A DNA stretch of 64,000 nucleotides from Ianthella basta. Taxonomy: Eukaryota > Porifera > Demospongiae > Verongiida > Ianthellidae. A program made the position numbers and the translations under genes. The notes beneath the pieces were generated by a model. That model was not told the origin of the DNA, ran no database searches, and was given only the letters and a program-made list of their open reading frames with translations. This document shows positions 1-25,085 of this stretch, piece by piece (the stretch's first letter is position 1; the number at the start of each line of letters is the position of its first letter). The DNA lies in NCBI GenBank assembly GCA_964019415.1, contig OZ025884.1, positions 6,956,941-7,020,940 of the forward strand. Reading direction: 5' to 3'.

Positions 1-747
1 GTACAGTGCAGAAGGACTGCGCTACAAAATGGACAAGGTACAGCTAGCGCTGTCGGATTAGTGGTGGACGTACACACATGCTTGCACTACTCCTGTGTGA
101 TGGTGTGGTGTAATTCTTTGTCAGGTGTTGTCCATGTGGGAGGATGCATGTCAAGGGATAGATACCAGAGAGGAGTGCCTGAAAAGTTTGGAGAAGTTTG
201 AAGAGAATGCGTCCAACCCAAACCGCTTCTTTGCCAAAGGTGCTTCCCTGCTGTGCCCACCCTCTCCACCCTCATGCACCATCCCCCTCATCCTCCTTCC
301 ACACAGGCACCACTGGCTCTGCTGCAGTGAGATTGCAGGAGGCCAGGCAAAGAGCTCATTTGCTCAAGGAACTTGACAAAGCAAGCGAGCGAGCGTCACA
401 GTTGATTACTGAACTGCAAAGGAAGTATGGCGACGTCCTGCTGTATAAGGTGGGCAGTGTGGCCATATGTACAATATATCTCGTGGAATGGCTTTAAGCC
501 AATTCTGGGCTCTGGGTATTTTGTGAGCCTTAACATACATAGGATGGTCTGGGTTGTCATGGTTACAGTTCATGCCATTGGACTTAAATTGGGTATGATT
601 AGCAGTCAATATTGCAAATTGATTTGTATTCTTGCAGGGTGGGCCATATTTAGAGAAGATGCAGGGTGATCACACAGAAATGCTGTACTGGCTACAGCAG
701 GAGCGTCGCCATGACATCCTGCGCGTTGCTACGCAACAACTGGTTGT
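1..747 (+). CDS. C-terminal part of an unidentified coiled-coil protein gene (5' end outside window)
   Basis: Four exons read through in one frame: about 2-37, 125-239, 307-449 and 638-750, each bounded by GT/AG (for example ttgtcag before 125, cacacag before 307, ttgcag before 638). The joined peptide starts YSAEGLRYKMDK, continues LSMWEDACQGIDTREE, then LQEARQRAHLLKELDKASER, and ends LRVATQQLVVK before TAA. The long run of charged, Leu-spaced helices suggests a coiled coil. I do not recognise the family; a ciliary or cytoskeletal coiled-coil protein is possible but not shown. The gene is convergent with the minus-strand gene that follows. Confidence 0.6.
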
Positions 748-834
748 GAAATAACCTGTGACAAATGATTTAAAGTAAAACTGAACATTGTTTTACATGA
801 AGTGATAAAAGTCTTTGACGTTGTCTTGTAAAAA

Positions 835-840
835 AATAAA
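835..840 (+). promoter_or_regulatory. Poly(A) signal of the first gene
   Basis: AATAAA lies about 85 bp after the TAA stop of the coiled-coil gene, a normal distance for a short 3' UTR. The opposing gene's stop codon is at 976, so the two 3' ends are separated by little more than 100 bp. Confidence 0.6.
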
Positions 841-975
841 GTTGATGTAATGGTGGTCACTGAGTGATACTGTCAGTGCATATCACTCCGACAGTACCTT
901 GGTTGTCACCATAGTACAGCTGCGAGGAGGGAGGGGGAGGGAGGCGTGGCATGTGTCATGTTTACAGGGGATACA

Positions 976-3900
976 TCACTGCTGTTTGCTGATGGGACTC
1001 ACAAGATTCTGCAGCACACTGAACCGGTAGACAGGGTGATGCATCTGCAGCACTCCCTTCATGGTGTAGTCCTGTTTGAATGGAAGCACACAAAACAGAG
1101 GAAAGACTGACAAATTATTGAGCATACAACATCACACAGTGCAGATGGTCAAGGCCTGCCCCTCCCCCAACACACCTTCATGCTGAAGCACTTGATGGAG
1201 CTGTGCAAGGTGGAGATAAAGAGGTGGCCGCGGTCGGTTGCCTGCACACACAGTATGGGACTGGAGGCAACATGTAGGCAGTGCACCAGGTGGCAAGTCT
1301 GTGGACAGGGTGGGGGAGGGTATGCTGTATGCCAGACCACCAACAAGGTGACAGAGTGCTACCAACACACTTACAGACAAGTCATGGATGAGGACGTGTC
1401 CCCGAGAGGTGCTGCTGAAGAGAGTGCTCTCGCCATGCAGCTGTGGAGGAGTGGAGTGGGAGATCAGTGAAGTATTGTGAGCCTACACAGTGAATACACA
1501 CCTACCTGGAGGGACAGTATGTTCCCTTCCATTGCTGACAAACAGTGGTTGTTGGTGCACACTGGGGCTCCACTTGCAGGCAGGAAGTCCTGTAGAATAC
1601 ACGTCCTCTATTCAACACTTCCGCACACACATAACACACATAACACCCCACCCACCCACCCCAGTGCCCCACCCACCTGCAGTCTCCAGTACATGATGGG
1701 GGTGCTCTCCTCAGTGGTCCCTACCACAAGGTAATTCCTGTTGGCATCGATGGCTGTGATGGGTCTGGGATCATAGCAGCGGACGGTCCACAAAGGGTTT
1801 GCTTTCTGTTAGGAGGAGGGACAGACAAGCTAGTTTGCGGAGTACAAGGTGCTGGCTGGGTGATTATGGTAGGGGGCAGTACAGGGGCAGGTGTGTGTTA
1901 CAGCAAACAGGAGGGACGTGGCATGGCCCAACAGGACCTCTGAGCATGATAACAGTCAAGAAATGTGGATACTGCATTCCTACACCTGGTGAAGTAGGTA
2001 AAGGAATTTGCTGGCCTGGTCAGATCCTATTGTTCAGTGCCAGCTCAGCAGTGACCACAAGATGCCACAAGTTGTGTGAGGTGCTCACTGGTGCTCTGAA
2101 GACTTGCACTCTGCCATTCTCCAGTCCTGCCACAATTATATTGCCAACTACCTTTAGACACAGCACCTTGGAGGAGGCAACCAGCTGCACTGGCTGTGCA
2201 CAATTCTACAGGAAGGGGGCACAGAGTGAGTGGACCCAACACATGGCGCCACTGTAGCACGGGTACTCACCTCCAACAGGTACACCAGTACAGTGCAATC
2301 GTTGGATCCGGTGACGAAGGTGGACCCATTACTTGACACCTACAATGGACACAGATAAATAACTACACCTTCGGGGCTGCACTTACAGTAGCTGAACATA
2401 TACTGAGGACCATTCACACTAACTGCAAGACAAGTGACTGCTTTGGCGTGGTGCTCATAGCTGCCCAGCAAACAACCAGACTGCAGGAGGGAGGGCACAC
2501 AACACAGGGTACACAGGAGTACTGCATATACTAGTCTTGACCACTTGCAGCATCAATTTGTACGACATCGCCTGGCAAATCTACAAGACCCACTTCCTGC
2601 TCTTTACACAATATAAAGAAGAGATGAAGAAGAAGATGTCATTACCACAACTCGAGGTAGTAGTCATGGGGACGCTCAGTCAGAGTTTGACGATCGTTTA
2701 TGTCAGCCCATAATAATGGAAGAAGTGCAGTGGGCGTTATACAGAGTGAGGGAAGATGCAGGCCCAGAGCAAGATGAGGTAGAGGCGGATATGAGATGGC
2801 AGATTGTCTGGCTGACGTGGGCTGAACCTGTTTCCGGTATGCTGGGAGTTTAGTATTGTACCGTTGGTATGGAAGGAGAGCACAAAGGTACCGGTATGGA
2901 AGGAGAGCACAAAGGTACCGGTATGGAAGGAGAGCACAAAGGTACCGGTATGGAAGGAGAGCACAAAGGTACCGGTATGGAAGGAGAGCACAAAGGTACC
3001 GGTATGGAAGGAGAGCACAAAGGTACCGGTATGGAAGGAGAGCACAAAGGTACCGGTATTGAAGAAGCAAGCAAGAGGGGTGTGTAAAGTGGACAATTTT
3101 CATGGGATATCACTGTCATCTATCGTGTGATGAGGTCATGTGCATGATACTGAATACGAGGATTGTAAGGTTGGGAGTGGGAGAAGGGTGGACAGGAGGG
3201 TAATAATATAAATATACCATATAATAAAATAAATATAAATATACAGATAATGATAAAAATATAAAGTGGAAGTGGGTCTGGGCCATACAGTGGGTCACAT
3301 ACGCATACCATATACACACAGCTCATCCTTGGTCTGGCAGCCAACTCACTGCTATGTGGTAGAGGTGGGTAGTGTGGTCTCGAGAGGTTGTGATCATGAC
3401 ACCATTAACCACCTGTGTAGAGAAAAAGACTCAAACTCACTAGGAAGCACAAACAGACAGGGATGCACACCCACACAGGGGGCAAAGTGCATGTGAAGGA
3501 CGCTACACCTACCTATTGCAAGCAGTACACTCAGAGTGCTTTAACACAAAACACACACACCTTGGTGTCAAGCACTGAGCTTGTGTGTGGGGAAGGGAAG
3601 AGCCTCTGGAGTGCCTGGTCTGCAGAGGGAGGTAACACAGGTGAGGCAGAGCTGCTGGCTGCCTGCGGTGCAGTGCTGGTCTGCTGGGGTTGTGCAGAGG
3701 GTGTCGTCAAGCAAGGGGGAACAGGGCTCCCAGTGGTGTGGACATCCTGCGTCTCGTTGACATCATGCTGCTGCCGCTGTCCAGCAGAGCAGTTCTCCTC
3801 CATGGCTGCACCTTCAAGCAGTAATTGCCGCCTTGCCTCGTTCACCTGACTCCACTCAGTGCTTGTCTGCACACACAAAGATGCACACACACACACACAC

Positions 3901-6086
3901 ACATTAGTAATAGGACACACACACTCGGGTCACAAAAGCAGCCTATGCTGTTACCTGTTGGATTTCCTGCTTCATTTTCTCAATGACTTGCAGCAGTGCA
4001 GCCACCTCCTTCTCCTTGGCTGACTTCTCCTTGCGAAGGGATACAAGACGGGCCGTCTGCAGGAGAGCACAACAGGACTCATATCATATGCACTGCCACA
4101 CACAACACCACAACATGGCACCAGGTAACACACATACCAGGCTCTGTTCCTTCACATTGAGCTTGTCCAGCTCAGACATGGGCTGGGCCTCATGCAGTGA
4201 AGGAGCTGCTGATTTGCTTTCTCCTTCAGTCTGCTCTGAGACAACCCTAAGTGAACTGCTCAGGACAATGGCAACTATCTGATCTACAGACTGACCCTCA
4301 TTGTCTGAGGCCACAATCTGAGGTGCCACCTCAGCTGGTGTTGATGGAGGTGAGTCTCTGGCTTCCTTTTGTACTTCACTGGCCTCAGCAGGAGCTGGGT
4401 GCACAGGCAATGTCTGCTCCATGGCCTTCGCTTGTTGTTCTGGTTCAACCTTCACTGACACTACCTGCTGTGGTGGGTTGAACTTTGTGGGAGAGGGAGG
4501 TTCCTCTTTAGGCAATATGGGTGGACACTCCTTTGTTGGAGGTGACTCTGGAGGTGACTCTGTTGCAGGTGACACTGGCTCTGTCTCCAAAGTGTGAGTG
4601 TTGCCTTCACCTGTGCTCTGTTCACTCTCTGAACTCTCCTGCTCAGCTGATGAATTAACTAGCAGTCCCAGTTCTTCCTGCAGCTTCAAGGTAATACTGT
4701 AGTGGCATTTACAGAGCCTCTTGTTCCCCAGAGCAGGGTTGCAACATCGCTTCCCAGCAGAGTCTTTGTGGTGACACTTAGGGATCCCTGTTGCAGCCTC
4801 CTCCTGTGACACCTGTGAGGTACTGTCTTCTTTGTGTGCTGCAGGGGGCTTTAGCACATCACTGCTGTTAGCCTCTCCTCCTGGCAATGGGTCAGTAAGG
4901 GTAGCCCCAGTGCTAATAGATGAGTCGTCTTCTTCTGTTTTGATGCAGCTCATGGGGATGGGTAAGGACTGAGGAGGTGGAGAGGCTGCAATGGGCCACT
5001 CGTCTGTCGAGCTGTAGTCGGACAAGATGACAACAAGCTGCGGCTCTTCCTTCTGCTTCGCTTGCCGTTGGGATACAGGCAACACATCCACCTTCCCCTT
5101 GTTGTGCTGGAGGGTGGAGTCCTTGCGGGGCCTGCCCCTCTTCCTCTTTGGAGGCTGGGGCTGGAGAAGGGGAACCACCAATAAACACATCTATTCCTCA
5201 ACAATAATCAGAATTAGGGTGAATAATCAGACTAATGTGATTGTGTACTCACTTCAGGTGACACTCCAGGAGGGGGTGGTTCAGGGGAGGTTACAGTCTG
5301 CAAAGAGCAACACACACACACAGTCTCATCTATGCACTCACATCTACCCTCTACAATGATGTGGGGACTTACCTCCAGTGAGCACTTCTGGGCACTGGAA
5401 CGTGGAGGGCTGCCGGACACAGGCCCTGGTAGGGTGGCCACCTCAGTGGGCTGTCTGGTACCCAACTGATACACTTTGCCCCTGTCCTCGGCCAGACGGG
5501 CCCGCAGTGACTTCTGGCTACCTCCCTCCTCCTCACTGCTGTCACCCACACGTCTCCTCTTGGACTCAGCAGGCTTGGTCCTGTGGTCGAGTGGAACTCT
5601 CTTCCTCGGCTGTCCTTCAGAAACACAGTGTAGAGATGAGGGTCGGGTCGGTTTGGTGCTTAAGTCCCTTCCATGGAGCTCCTCCTCGCTGTTCTTTTCC
5701 CTCCTCTCCTTGCAGCCGTTTATCATTCTAAAACCGTTACACGATGGTACAGAGTCTCTGTCGTCCGAGGAGGAGGCACCGCCGCTGTGCTGATGTCTGT
5801 CATCTCCACGCTCTGAGCGCGAGGCCCAAGAACTGCTGCCTCTGTTGTCACCTCGACCTGCTTCTTTCACGGGAGATCTGTTGCCGTCCCTTTTCGGAAT
5901 ACGAAATGAGTGAAAGGTGAAACCTCTGGGCTGGGCCCGCCGCGGGTCCACTGGCCTGCTACTGTTGCGAGCACTAGAAGGAACACTGGGCGTGGTGCCT
6001 CCTCCCTTCTTCGCCTGCACCGACCCGTGACGATCGAAGCCTTTGGAACGCGACTCTGAGGAATACCGCCTTCTCGGCTTGTCCAT
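976..6086 (-). CDS. AT-hook / Cys-His cluster protein with C-terminal WD40 repeats (possibly two genes)
   Basis: Starts at ATG 6086 (MDKPRRRYSSESRSKG); an in-frame ATG at 6119 is an alternative. The first exon (6086 to about 5373) is a basic, Ser/Arg-rich region with KRRR-type nuclear signals. Exon 5297-5252 follows, then a long exon (about 5163-4138) with an AT-hook (KRKRGRPRKDS) and a Cys/His cluster (PKCHHKDSAGKRCC, then KRLCKCHY) resembling the small C3H-type fingers of KANSL2/INO80D. A short coiled coil (exon 4057-3952) precedes a Ser/Pro-rich exon (about 3868-3551). Downstream exons are WD40 blades: VVNGVMITTSRDHTTHLYHI (3396-3334), HHAKAVTCLAVS, NGSTFVTGSNDCTVLVYLLE, GNIIVAGLENGRVQVF, and the last exon ending in TGA at 976. 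Reading phase is preserved (0 to 0) between the Ser-rich exon and the first blade, so I join them. A nuclear DNA-binding or chromatin role is inferred. Some blades between 3334 and 2463 were not found. Confidence 0.55.
2856..3060. repeat. 27-bp minisatellite, about 7 copies
   Basis: A 27-bp unit containing GGTACCGGTATGGAAGGAGA is repeated nearly perfectly. It lies in an intron of the WD40 part of the minus-strand gene. Because 27 is divisible by three, all frames stay open for some 70 codons on both strands; none of these is a credible gene. Confidence 0.9.
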
Positions 6087-6463
6087 TATCAAACGGTCTG
6101 TGTCCGAGTTGAGATGCACACAAGTAGAGAGCAGTTATTGACAGCCGCCAAAAGCTAGCTTTTTTTAAGTCCTTGTATCAACTCACCTGCTGTCAATGTG
6201 TTCACAGGACGCGCTTTCCCGCCAAATGTTGTACTGCCCGCGCGCTCTCCGCAATGCTTACGCCATGGATACATGCCACGGTGCACAGCTTCCTTCCTTC
6301 CTTAATTCCTAACGGACGCAGTTACTGCACACGCACAGCTAAACAAAGCCACCCCCACTCGAAGGATAGCTCAGCGCGCGCATATATATACACAAAGGTA
6401 ATTGTCACGTGCTGCACTGAGGAAATAAAAACTGGAAATACAAACGATGCCTTATGAATATCA

Positions 6464-16796
<10,333 letters not shown>

Positions 16797-17065
16797 GTCC
16801 TGTGTACAGAGATCAGACTGTCTCGCCGGCTTTCAGATTGACAAGTTTGCAGAAGTCTCTCGCTAACGCATAGAGCTAAATTGAGATTGAATTACAACAG
16901 TTCGGCAACTGAAGGCAGCGGTTCTCTCACCTAATAACCAGTGTAGGTATAACTGCGAAAGACGATCTCCTCCTCTCATGCAAAACAAATCAGCAACAAA
17001 ATTTTCTTTCTACGATAAATTTGGCGCATTGAATCACGTGACGTGCACGTGCATCGAAGCTGGCT
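16797..17065. promoter_or_regulatory. Shared intergenic promoter region of TP53BP1 and the MFS transporter
   Basis: 269 bp separate the divergent start codons of TP53BP1 (16796, minus) and the transporter (17066, plus). It contains CACGTGACGTGCACGTG near 17036-17052, an E-box-like cluster. No TATA box is evident. Confidence 0.5.
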
Positions 17066-19794
17066 ATGGACGAGTTGAGTCACCAGATCTTGTTATCGAA
17101 TAAAGATCTGCTCGAGGAAGACGACCAGCAACCCGATTTCGACCTATCCGTGGGATACGACGTGCACTGTGAGGCCGTCACAACGCGTTTCACTAAAGTA
17201 GACGGCTCCACCAACCCAATGAAAGGAGATGAAGCCGATGACCGTACAGCTTCTCCGGAGACCACACCCCTCGCCCCTAGAAGCCATACTAGTTCTGCTG
17301 CAGATGTTGTACGCAAGCTGAAGCTGCCGTTCTACAGCTCCTCACAGGTCAGCTGGTTCTCCATCGCCCTCCTCTGCATCCTGCTCTTCATCTACGTGCT
17401 CAACCAAGCGGATCGCCTAGTGCTGCCGGTGGTCATCCCGGCTGGCCTCCGCTGCAGTAAGCCCAACATTAGTGACGCCTGTCTGGAGGTGCCCCTCAAT
17501 GGGACACCTCCCCTCAATGTCTCAGAGCCCGATAACCGGACGGCGTCCACGGTAACCTCCTGCATAGTGTTCAGTGACTGGGAACAAGGCTTGCTGACTG
17601 GCCCCGCCTTCACTGTCATCTATGTGCTGGCTGGGCTGCCGCTGGCATATCTAGCTGACTGGAAGTCCCGCCCCCTGGTCCTTGTCCTCGGCCTCACCTT
17701 CTGGTCTGTGATGGTGCTCTTGACTGGCTTCACCAACGCTTTCTGGCAGTTGTTGGTGTTACGGGTGTTCTTGGGCATTGGAGAGGTGTGTCAAGGGGAG
17801 GGGATGGGGGTGTTGAGGGAGGAGTGTGTGTCAGGGGGAGGGGATGGGGGTGTTGAGGGAGGAGTGTGTGTCAGGGGGAGGGGATGGGGGTGTTGAGGGA
17901 GGAGTGTGTCAGGGGAAGGGGTGTCTCTTGACCAGAATGTGTGTAGCTGAAGTTCATAGTTTGCTATCTGCTGTTATTATGTTGGTCACCCTCCCCCTCC
18001 CCTCCCCTCCCTCCCCCTTTTTCCCTCCCCTCCCCTTCCCTCCCCCTTTTCCCCTCCCCTCCCCTCCGCTCCCCTCCCCTCCCCTCCCTCTCTTCCCCTC
18101 CCCCTCCCCGTCCCCACCCCTCCCCTCCCTCCTCTCCCCTCCCCTCCCCTCCCCTCCCCTCCCCCTCCCCTCCCCACCCCACCCCCTCCAGGCATCATGC
18201 AACCCAGTCGCCTATTCTCTGCTGGCCGACTTTTTCCCCCCCAACCATCGTGCAGTGGCACTCTCAGTTTACCACTTTGGTGTTTACCTTGGTGGGTCCA
18301 TTGGGTACCTCTGTGGGGCCATCAACTCTGCTCTGGACTGGAGGTGGACATTCAGGATCCTCGGGATTACTGGGCTGGCAGCTGTACCGGTTGCCTTGGC
18401 AACAGCATGGGAGCCCAAGAGTGTCCGGGAGAAAAGACGTCGCCGAAAAGCCAAGAAGAAGGAGATTACAATAATGGTTAGTGCTGAAGGTAGCACCAAC
18501 CAGGATTGAGAGGAGAGTCATTGCTCCTTTCTCTGGCGACTTGCAGGAAGTGATCAGGTACCTTCTGTGCCCCAGCTTCACCTCAGGGACCTTCTGGTTG
18601 CTGCTGGTGTCCGGGTCTGTGCGGAACATTGCTGGGTACGCCCTGGGGGCGTGGCTGCCCACCTTCTTTGTGGCCCAGTACTGTGTGAACTCCGCAGACT
18701 ACGGCCTCAAGGCTGGCTTTGTGGTGCTGTTTGGTGGGACGGCTGGGGCGTTCCTCGGAGGGTTCATCTCTGATAGGTGAGCTTGCCACTCACCGACAGA
18801 CTTTCAGATTGTTCAGTCAGATCATGACGTGGTGCTGTCACTTGCCCACAGGTTGTCCAGACGCTTTCAAAACAGCAAAGCATTTGTAATATCTGTCAGC
18901 CAGGTGAGGTGGAGGCCAGCCCCCCCCCCCTCCCCCTCCCAATTCTGTTCACCCCATCCATCCCCCCTCTCTCCTCTCAGATCCTGGCAGCCCCTGCCAT
19001 ATGTGGAGTGCTGCTAGCTCCAACGGCTGAAGTCTCCTACGGCCTCCTCTTCATTGCCTACATCACTGCTGAGACCTGGCTAGGACCAGCTGCGGCCATC
19101 GTACAGGTGAGCAGCCAACAGGACATGGCCTTGGGTGTTTGGATTTGTTACTCTCCTCCATCTACACCTCCCCTGCCCCTTCCCCACCCCTCTCCCCTGC
19201 CCTCTCCCCCACCCCTCCCCTGCCCCCTTCCCCACCCCTCTCCCCTGCCCCTCTCCCCCACCCCTCCCCCTCTCCCTCACCCCTCTCCCCACACCCCTCC
19301 CCTGCCCCCTTCCCCACCCCTCTCCCCTGCCCTCTCCCCCACCCCTCTCCCCACGCCCCTCCCCTGCCCTCTCCCCTCCCCACCACTCTCTACAGGACAT
19401 AACCCTGCCAACCATGAGGTCAGTGGCATCAGCTGTTTTCATTGGTGTGGTCACCATCGTGGCCAGCCTTGGACCAGTGCTGGTGAGGTGTAAGGGACAG
19501 AGTGTGGCATCTCTGTGTGGCTGGGACAGTAGGCACTGTCCTCATTGGGAGAGTGTTGTTCCTCCCCCCCCCCTCCCCCAGGTGCCTGTGTTTTTTGACT
19601 CGGATGGTGCCCATGGCATTGGAGTACGGAATGGACTCCTGGTTGTCGTGACAACCTGCTACCTGACCTCCTCTCTCCTCTTTGCGGCACTGGGCGTGGT
19701 CATATGGGCAGGGCACAAGGAGGGGAAACTACTCAACAACTACGTCTCCTTTCAGAACGAGCCTGAAGACGACACTGCAGAGATGCACCACTAA
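17066..19794 (+). CDS. Spinster-like major facilitator superfamily transporter
   Basis: Exons 17066-17785, 18192-18476, 18547-18776, 18852-18903, 18981-19106, 19397-19482, 19582-19794; all GT-AG with compatible phases. A roughly 90-residue cytosolic N-terminus precedes TM1 ([20 protein letters not shown]). A luminal loop after TM1 has N-glycosylation sequons (NIS, NGT, NVS, NRT). TM2-4 include the MFS loop [14 protein letters not shown]5 begins [18 protein letters not shown], closely matching Spinster transporters. A basic loop, [13 protein letters not shown], separates the two six-TM halves. The tail is acidic. Family members move lysolipids or sphingosine-1-phosphate, or act in lysosomes; the substrate here is unknown. 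It is convergent with APBA (172 bp between stop codons). Confidence 0.85.
17786..17912. repeat. 40-bp repeat starting at the 5' splice site of the transporter's intron 1
   Basis: Three full copies and one shorter copy of a G-rich 40-bp unit. The first copy begins at the intron's first base (GAG|GTGTGTCA), and later copies repeat GTGTGTCAGG. The rest of the intron (about 17985-18190) is a C/T-rich array ending at the acceptor. Confidence 0.8.
17985..19385. repeat. C/T-rich arrays before transporter acceptors (17985-18190 and 19160-19385)
   Basis: Both arrays are CCCCTCCCC-type repeats on the sense strand, and each ends at a functional AG (exons starting 18192 and 19397). They look like expanded polypyrimidine tracts. 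Confidence 0.85.
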
Positions 19795-19966
19795 CACAGA
19801 CGACCTGTTGGGGACAGTGAAGCGCAGGCACTTCCACTGATTGATTATTATCAATAATTTTTTTATTATAATTTTCATGCATTATTAATTTATACACGTC
19901 AGATAATTGTATCTGTACCTGACACCTGTTTACACTTCAGTTTTGTCATGTGTTTTGGAATGGGGA

Positions 19967-23205
<3,239 letters not shown>

Positions 23206-23207
23206 TT

Positions 23208-23213
23208 TTATTC
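23208..23213 (-). promoter_or_regulatory. Candidate poly(A) signal of the Hsp70 gene touching the APBA start codon
   Basis: On the minus strand AATAAA is followed directly by AATGG at the APBA initiator. It is about 85 bp after the Hsp70 stop. If used, the Hsp70 3' end lies within the APBA 5' leader or first codons. Confidence 0.4.
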
Positions 23214-23294
23214 TACAAATGAATATCAATCCAAATAATCACGCAGAGAAGACAATAAAATTCAATTGAGTGCAAATTTACAGAATGTATTCAT

Positions 23295-25085
23295 TCAATT
23301 CAGTTTCTGTTCCCTACACTGTTTCTCCCACTCCTGCACTCTCCCTGCCCTCTCTTGCACCTCCTCCTTGCTCAGTAGCCCCTTCTCCTTCTCAATTCTT
23401 AACGTCTCCACTGTCTCTTGCCCCTTAACACTTGCTGTCACTTCCAGCACAGCATTGACGTCCACCGAGAACATCACATCCACCTCCACCTGGCCCCGTG
23501 GACGAGGGGGAAACCCCTTCAATGTGAACTTTCCAAGCAGCCTGTTGCTCGCCGTTGCCTTGTCCTCGCCTTCAAACACTTCAATCGTTGCCTGCGTCTG
23601 GCCGTCCTCGTTGTTGCGATAGGTACGTGTGCGGCTGTACGGCACAGTGGTGTTGCGAGGGACAATGACACTCATCTTGCCCCCCACCAGCTCGATGCCC
23701 AAGCTGAGGGGGGTTACATCCATGAGGGTGAGACGCCTCAGTCTCTCGTTCTTCTCATGCACAGGTGTGCTGAGGTTGGCACCTTGGATTGCTGCTCCCA
23801 TGGCAACGGCTTCATCTGGGTTGATCTTCTTGCTAATGGCCACCCCAGGGAAATACCCCTCCAGTAGCTCCTGCACCTTGGCGATGCGTGTGGACCCACC
23901 AATCAGCACCACCTCGTCCACACCATCTCTGGACACTTCAGCATCAGACAAGGCTCGGTCAATCGGCTGCAAGCAACGATCAAGGAGACTCTGATTGATC
24001 TCAGCAAATTTCTCCCTAGTCAGTGATGACTCAAAGTCCTCTCCGTTCATCAAGCTGTCCACCTCAATGACAGCCGAGGAGGAGTGGGACAAGCTGTGCT
24101 TCAGCAGCTGGCAGTGGTCCCGTAGCTTACGCAGCATCCTCTTGTTGTCTGCAACATCCTCGCACCCGAACCTCTCCCTGACCTCCTTGAGGAAGTGGTC
24201 CACCAGGTTGGAGTCAAAGTCCTGCCCGCCAAGCAGGGTGTCCCCGCACGTGCTCAGCACCTCAAACACACCATTGTCCACCATCATCACAGTCACGTCC
24301 AGAGTCCCCCCTCCCAGGTCATACACCAGTAGTGTCCGGGACTCCCCCTCCCCAACCCCCTTCTCTAGGCCGTATGCCAAAGCGGCTGCAGTAGGTTCAT
24401 TAATTATTCGCTCCACCTGCAGTCCTGCAATAGTGCACGCATCAATGGTTGCCTGACGTTGTGCGTCATTGAAGTAAGCTGGGACAGTCACCACCGCTCG
24501 GCGCACCGGACAGCCCAGGTAGTCCTCTGCCGTGTGCTTCATCTTCACCAACACGTATGCCGACACCTCCTCAGGAAGTAGTACCTTAGCTGACCCCTCC
24601 TCCCCCACTTCAAAGGCGCAGTTGTTGCGGTGCCGCGTGACCTTGAAAGGCCAGCTCCGCGCACATTCTTGGATGTTTGGCTCCTCCAGCTTCCGACCGA
24701 TCATCCTTTTCGCGTCGTACACCGCACTCCTAGGGAAGCGCAGGCCCTTGTTGCGCGCGGCCTCCCCAACAAGCACATCGCCAGCGTGGAAGCACACCCA
24801 CGAAGGCGTGGTGCGATTACCCATGTTGTTGGCCACCACAACCGGCCGGCCGTTCTCCCACACAGCGACGCACGAGTAGGTAGTGCCGAGGTCTATCCCC
24901 ACGACAGGGTCCCTTGGGCCCTTGGATGCGTCCGCCTCGTCCGCCTTGGGGATAAGCACGTCCGCATCCTCTTTCAATTCTGCTTGCTCCGTTTCAGGCG
25001 GAGAGCTGTGCTCGAAGTCCGTCAGTTGGCCAGGTACCTCGGGAGGAGGAGAAGGAGGTGGAAGGGGAGGAGGCTCGAACGCCAT
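23295..25085 (-). CDS. Intronless, lid-deficient Hsp70 with Pro-rich N-terminal extension
   Basis: Single-exon ORF of about 596 residues from ATG 25085 (MAFEPPPLPPPSPPPEVP); an in-frame ATG lies at 25121. A roughly 60-residue proline- and acid-rich extension precedes the nucleotide-binding domain: VVGIDLGTTYSCVAVWENG, then LLVYDLGGGTLDVTVMM and VVLIGGSTRIAKVQELL. The interdomain linker region is LTLMDVTPLSLGIELVGG, followed by a complete beta-sandwich substrate domain (FTLKGFPPRPRGQVEVDVMF). The protein ends KGLLSKEEVQERAGRVQEW...KLN, so only the first lid helix is present and there is no EEVD tail. Key ATPase motifs are intact, so this is not an obvious pseudogene. It differs from canonical 640-residue cytosolic Hsp70 and may hold clients loosely. 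Its stop lies 90 bp from the APBA start codon on the same strand. Confidence 0.9.
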   Translation of the reverse strand: MAFEPPPLPPPSPPPEVPGQLTDFEHSSPPETEQAELKEDADVLIPKADEADASKGPRDPVVGIDLGTTYSCVAVWENGRPVVVANNMGNRTTPSWVCFHAGDVLVGEAARNKGLRFPRSAVYDAKRMIGRKLEEPNIQECARSWPFKVTRHRNNCAFEVGEEGSAKVLLPEEVSAYVLVKMKHTAEDYLGCPVRRAVVTVPAYFNDAQRQATIDACTIAGLQVERIINEPTAAALAYGLEKGVGEGESRTLLVYDLGGGTLDVTVMMVDNGVFEVLSTCGDTLLGGQDFDSNLVDHFLKEVRERFGCEDVADNKRMLRKLRDHCQLLKHSLSHSSSAVIEVDSLMNGEDFESSLTREKFAEINQSLLDRCLQPIDRALSDAEVSRDGVDEVVLIGGSTRIAKVQELLEGYFPGVAISKKINPDEAVAMGAAIQGANLSTPVHEKNERLRRLTLMDVTPLSLGIELVGGKMSVIVPRNTTVPYSRTRTYRNNEDGQTQATIEVFEGEDKATASNRLLGKFTLKGFPPRPRGQVEVDVMFSVDVNAVLEVTASVKGQETVETLRIEKEKGLLSKEEVQERAGRVQEWEKQCREQKLN

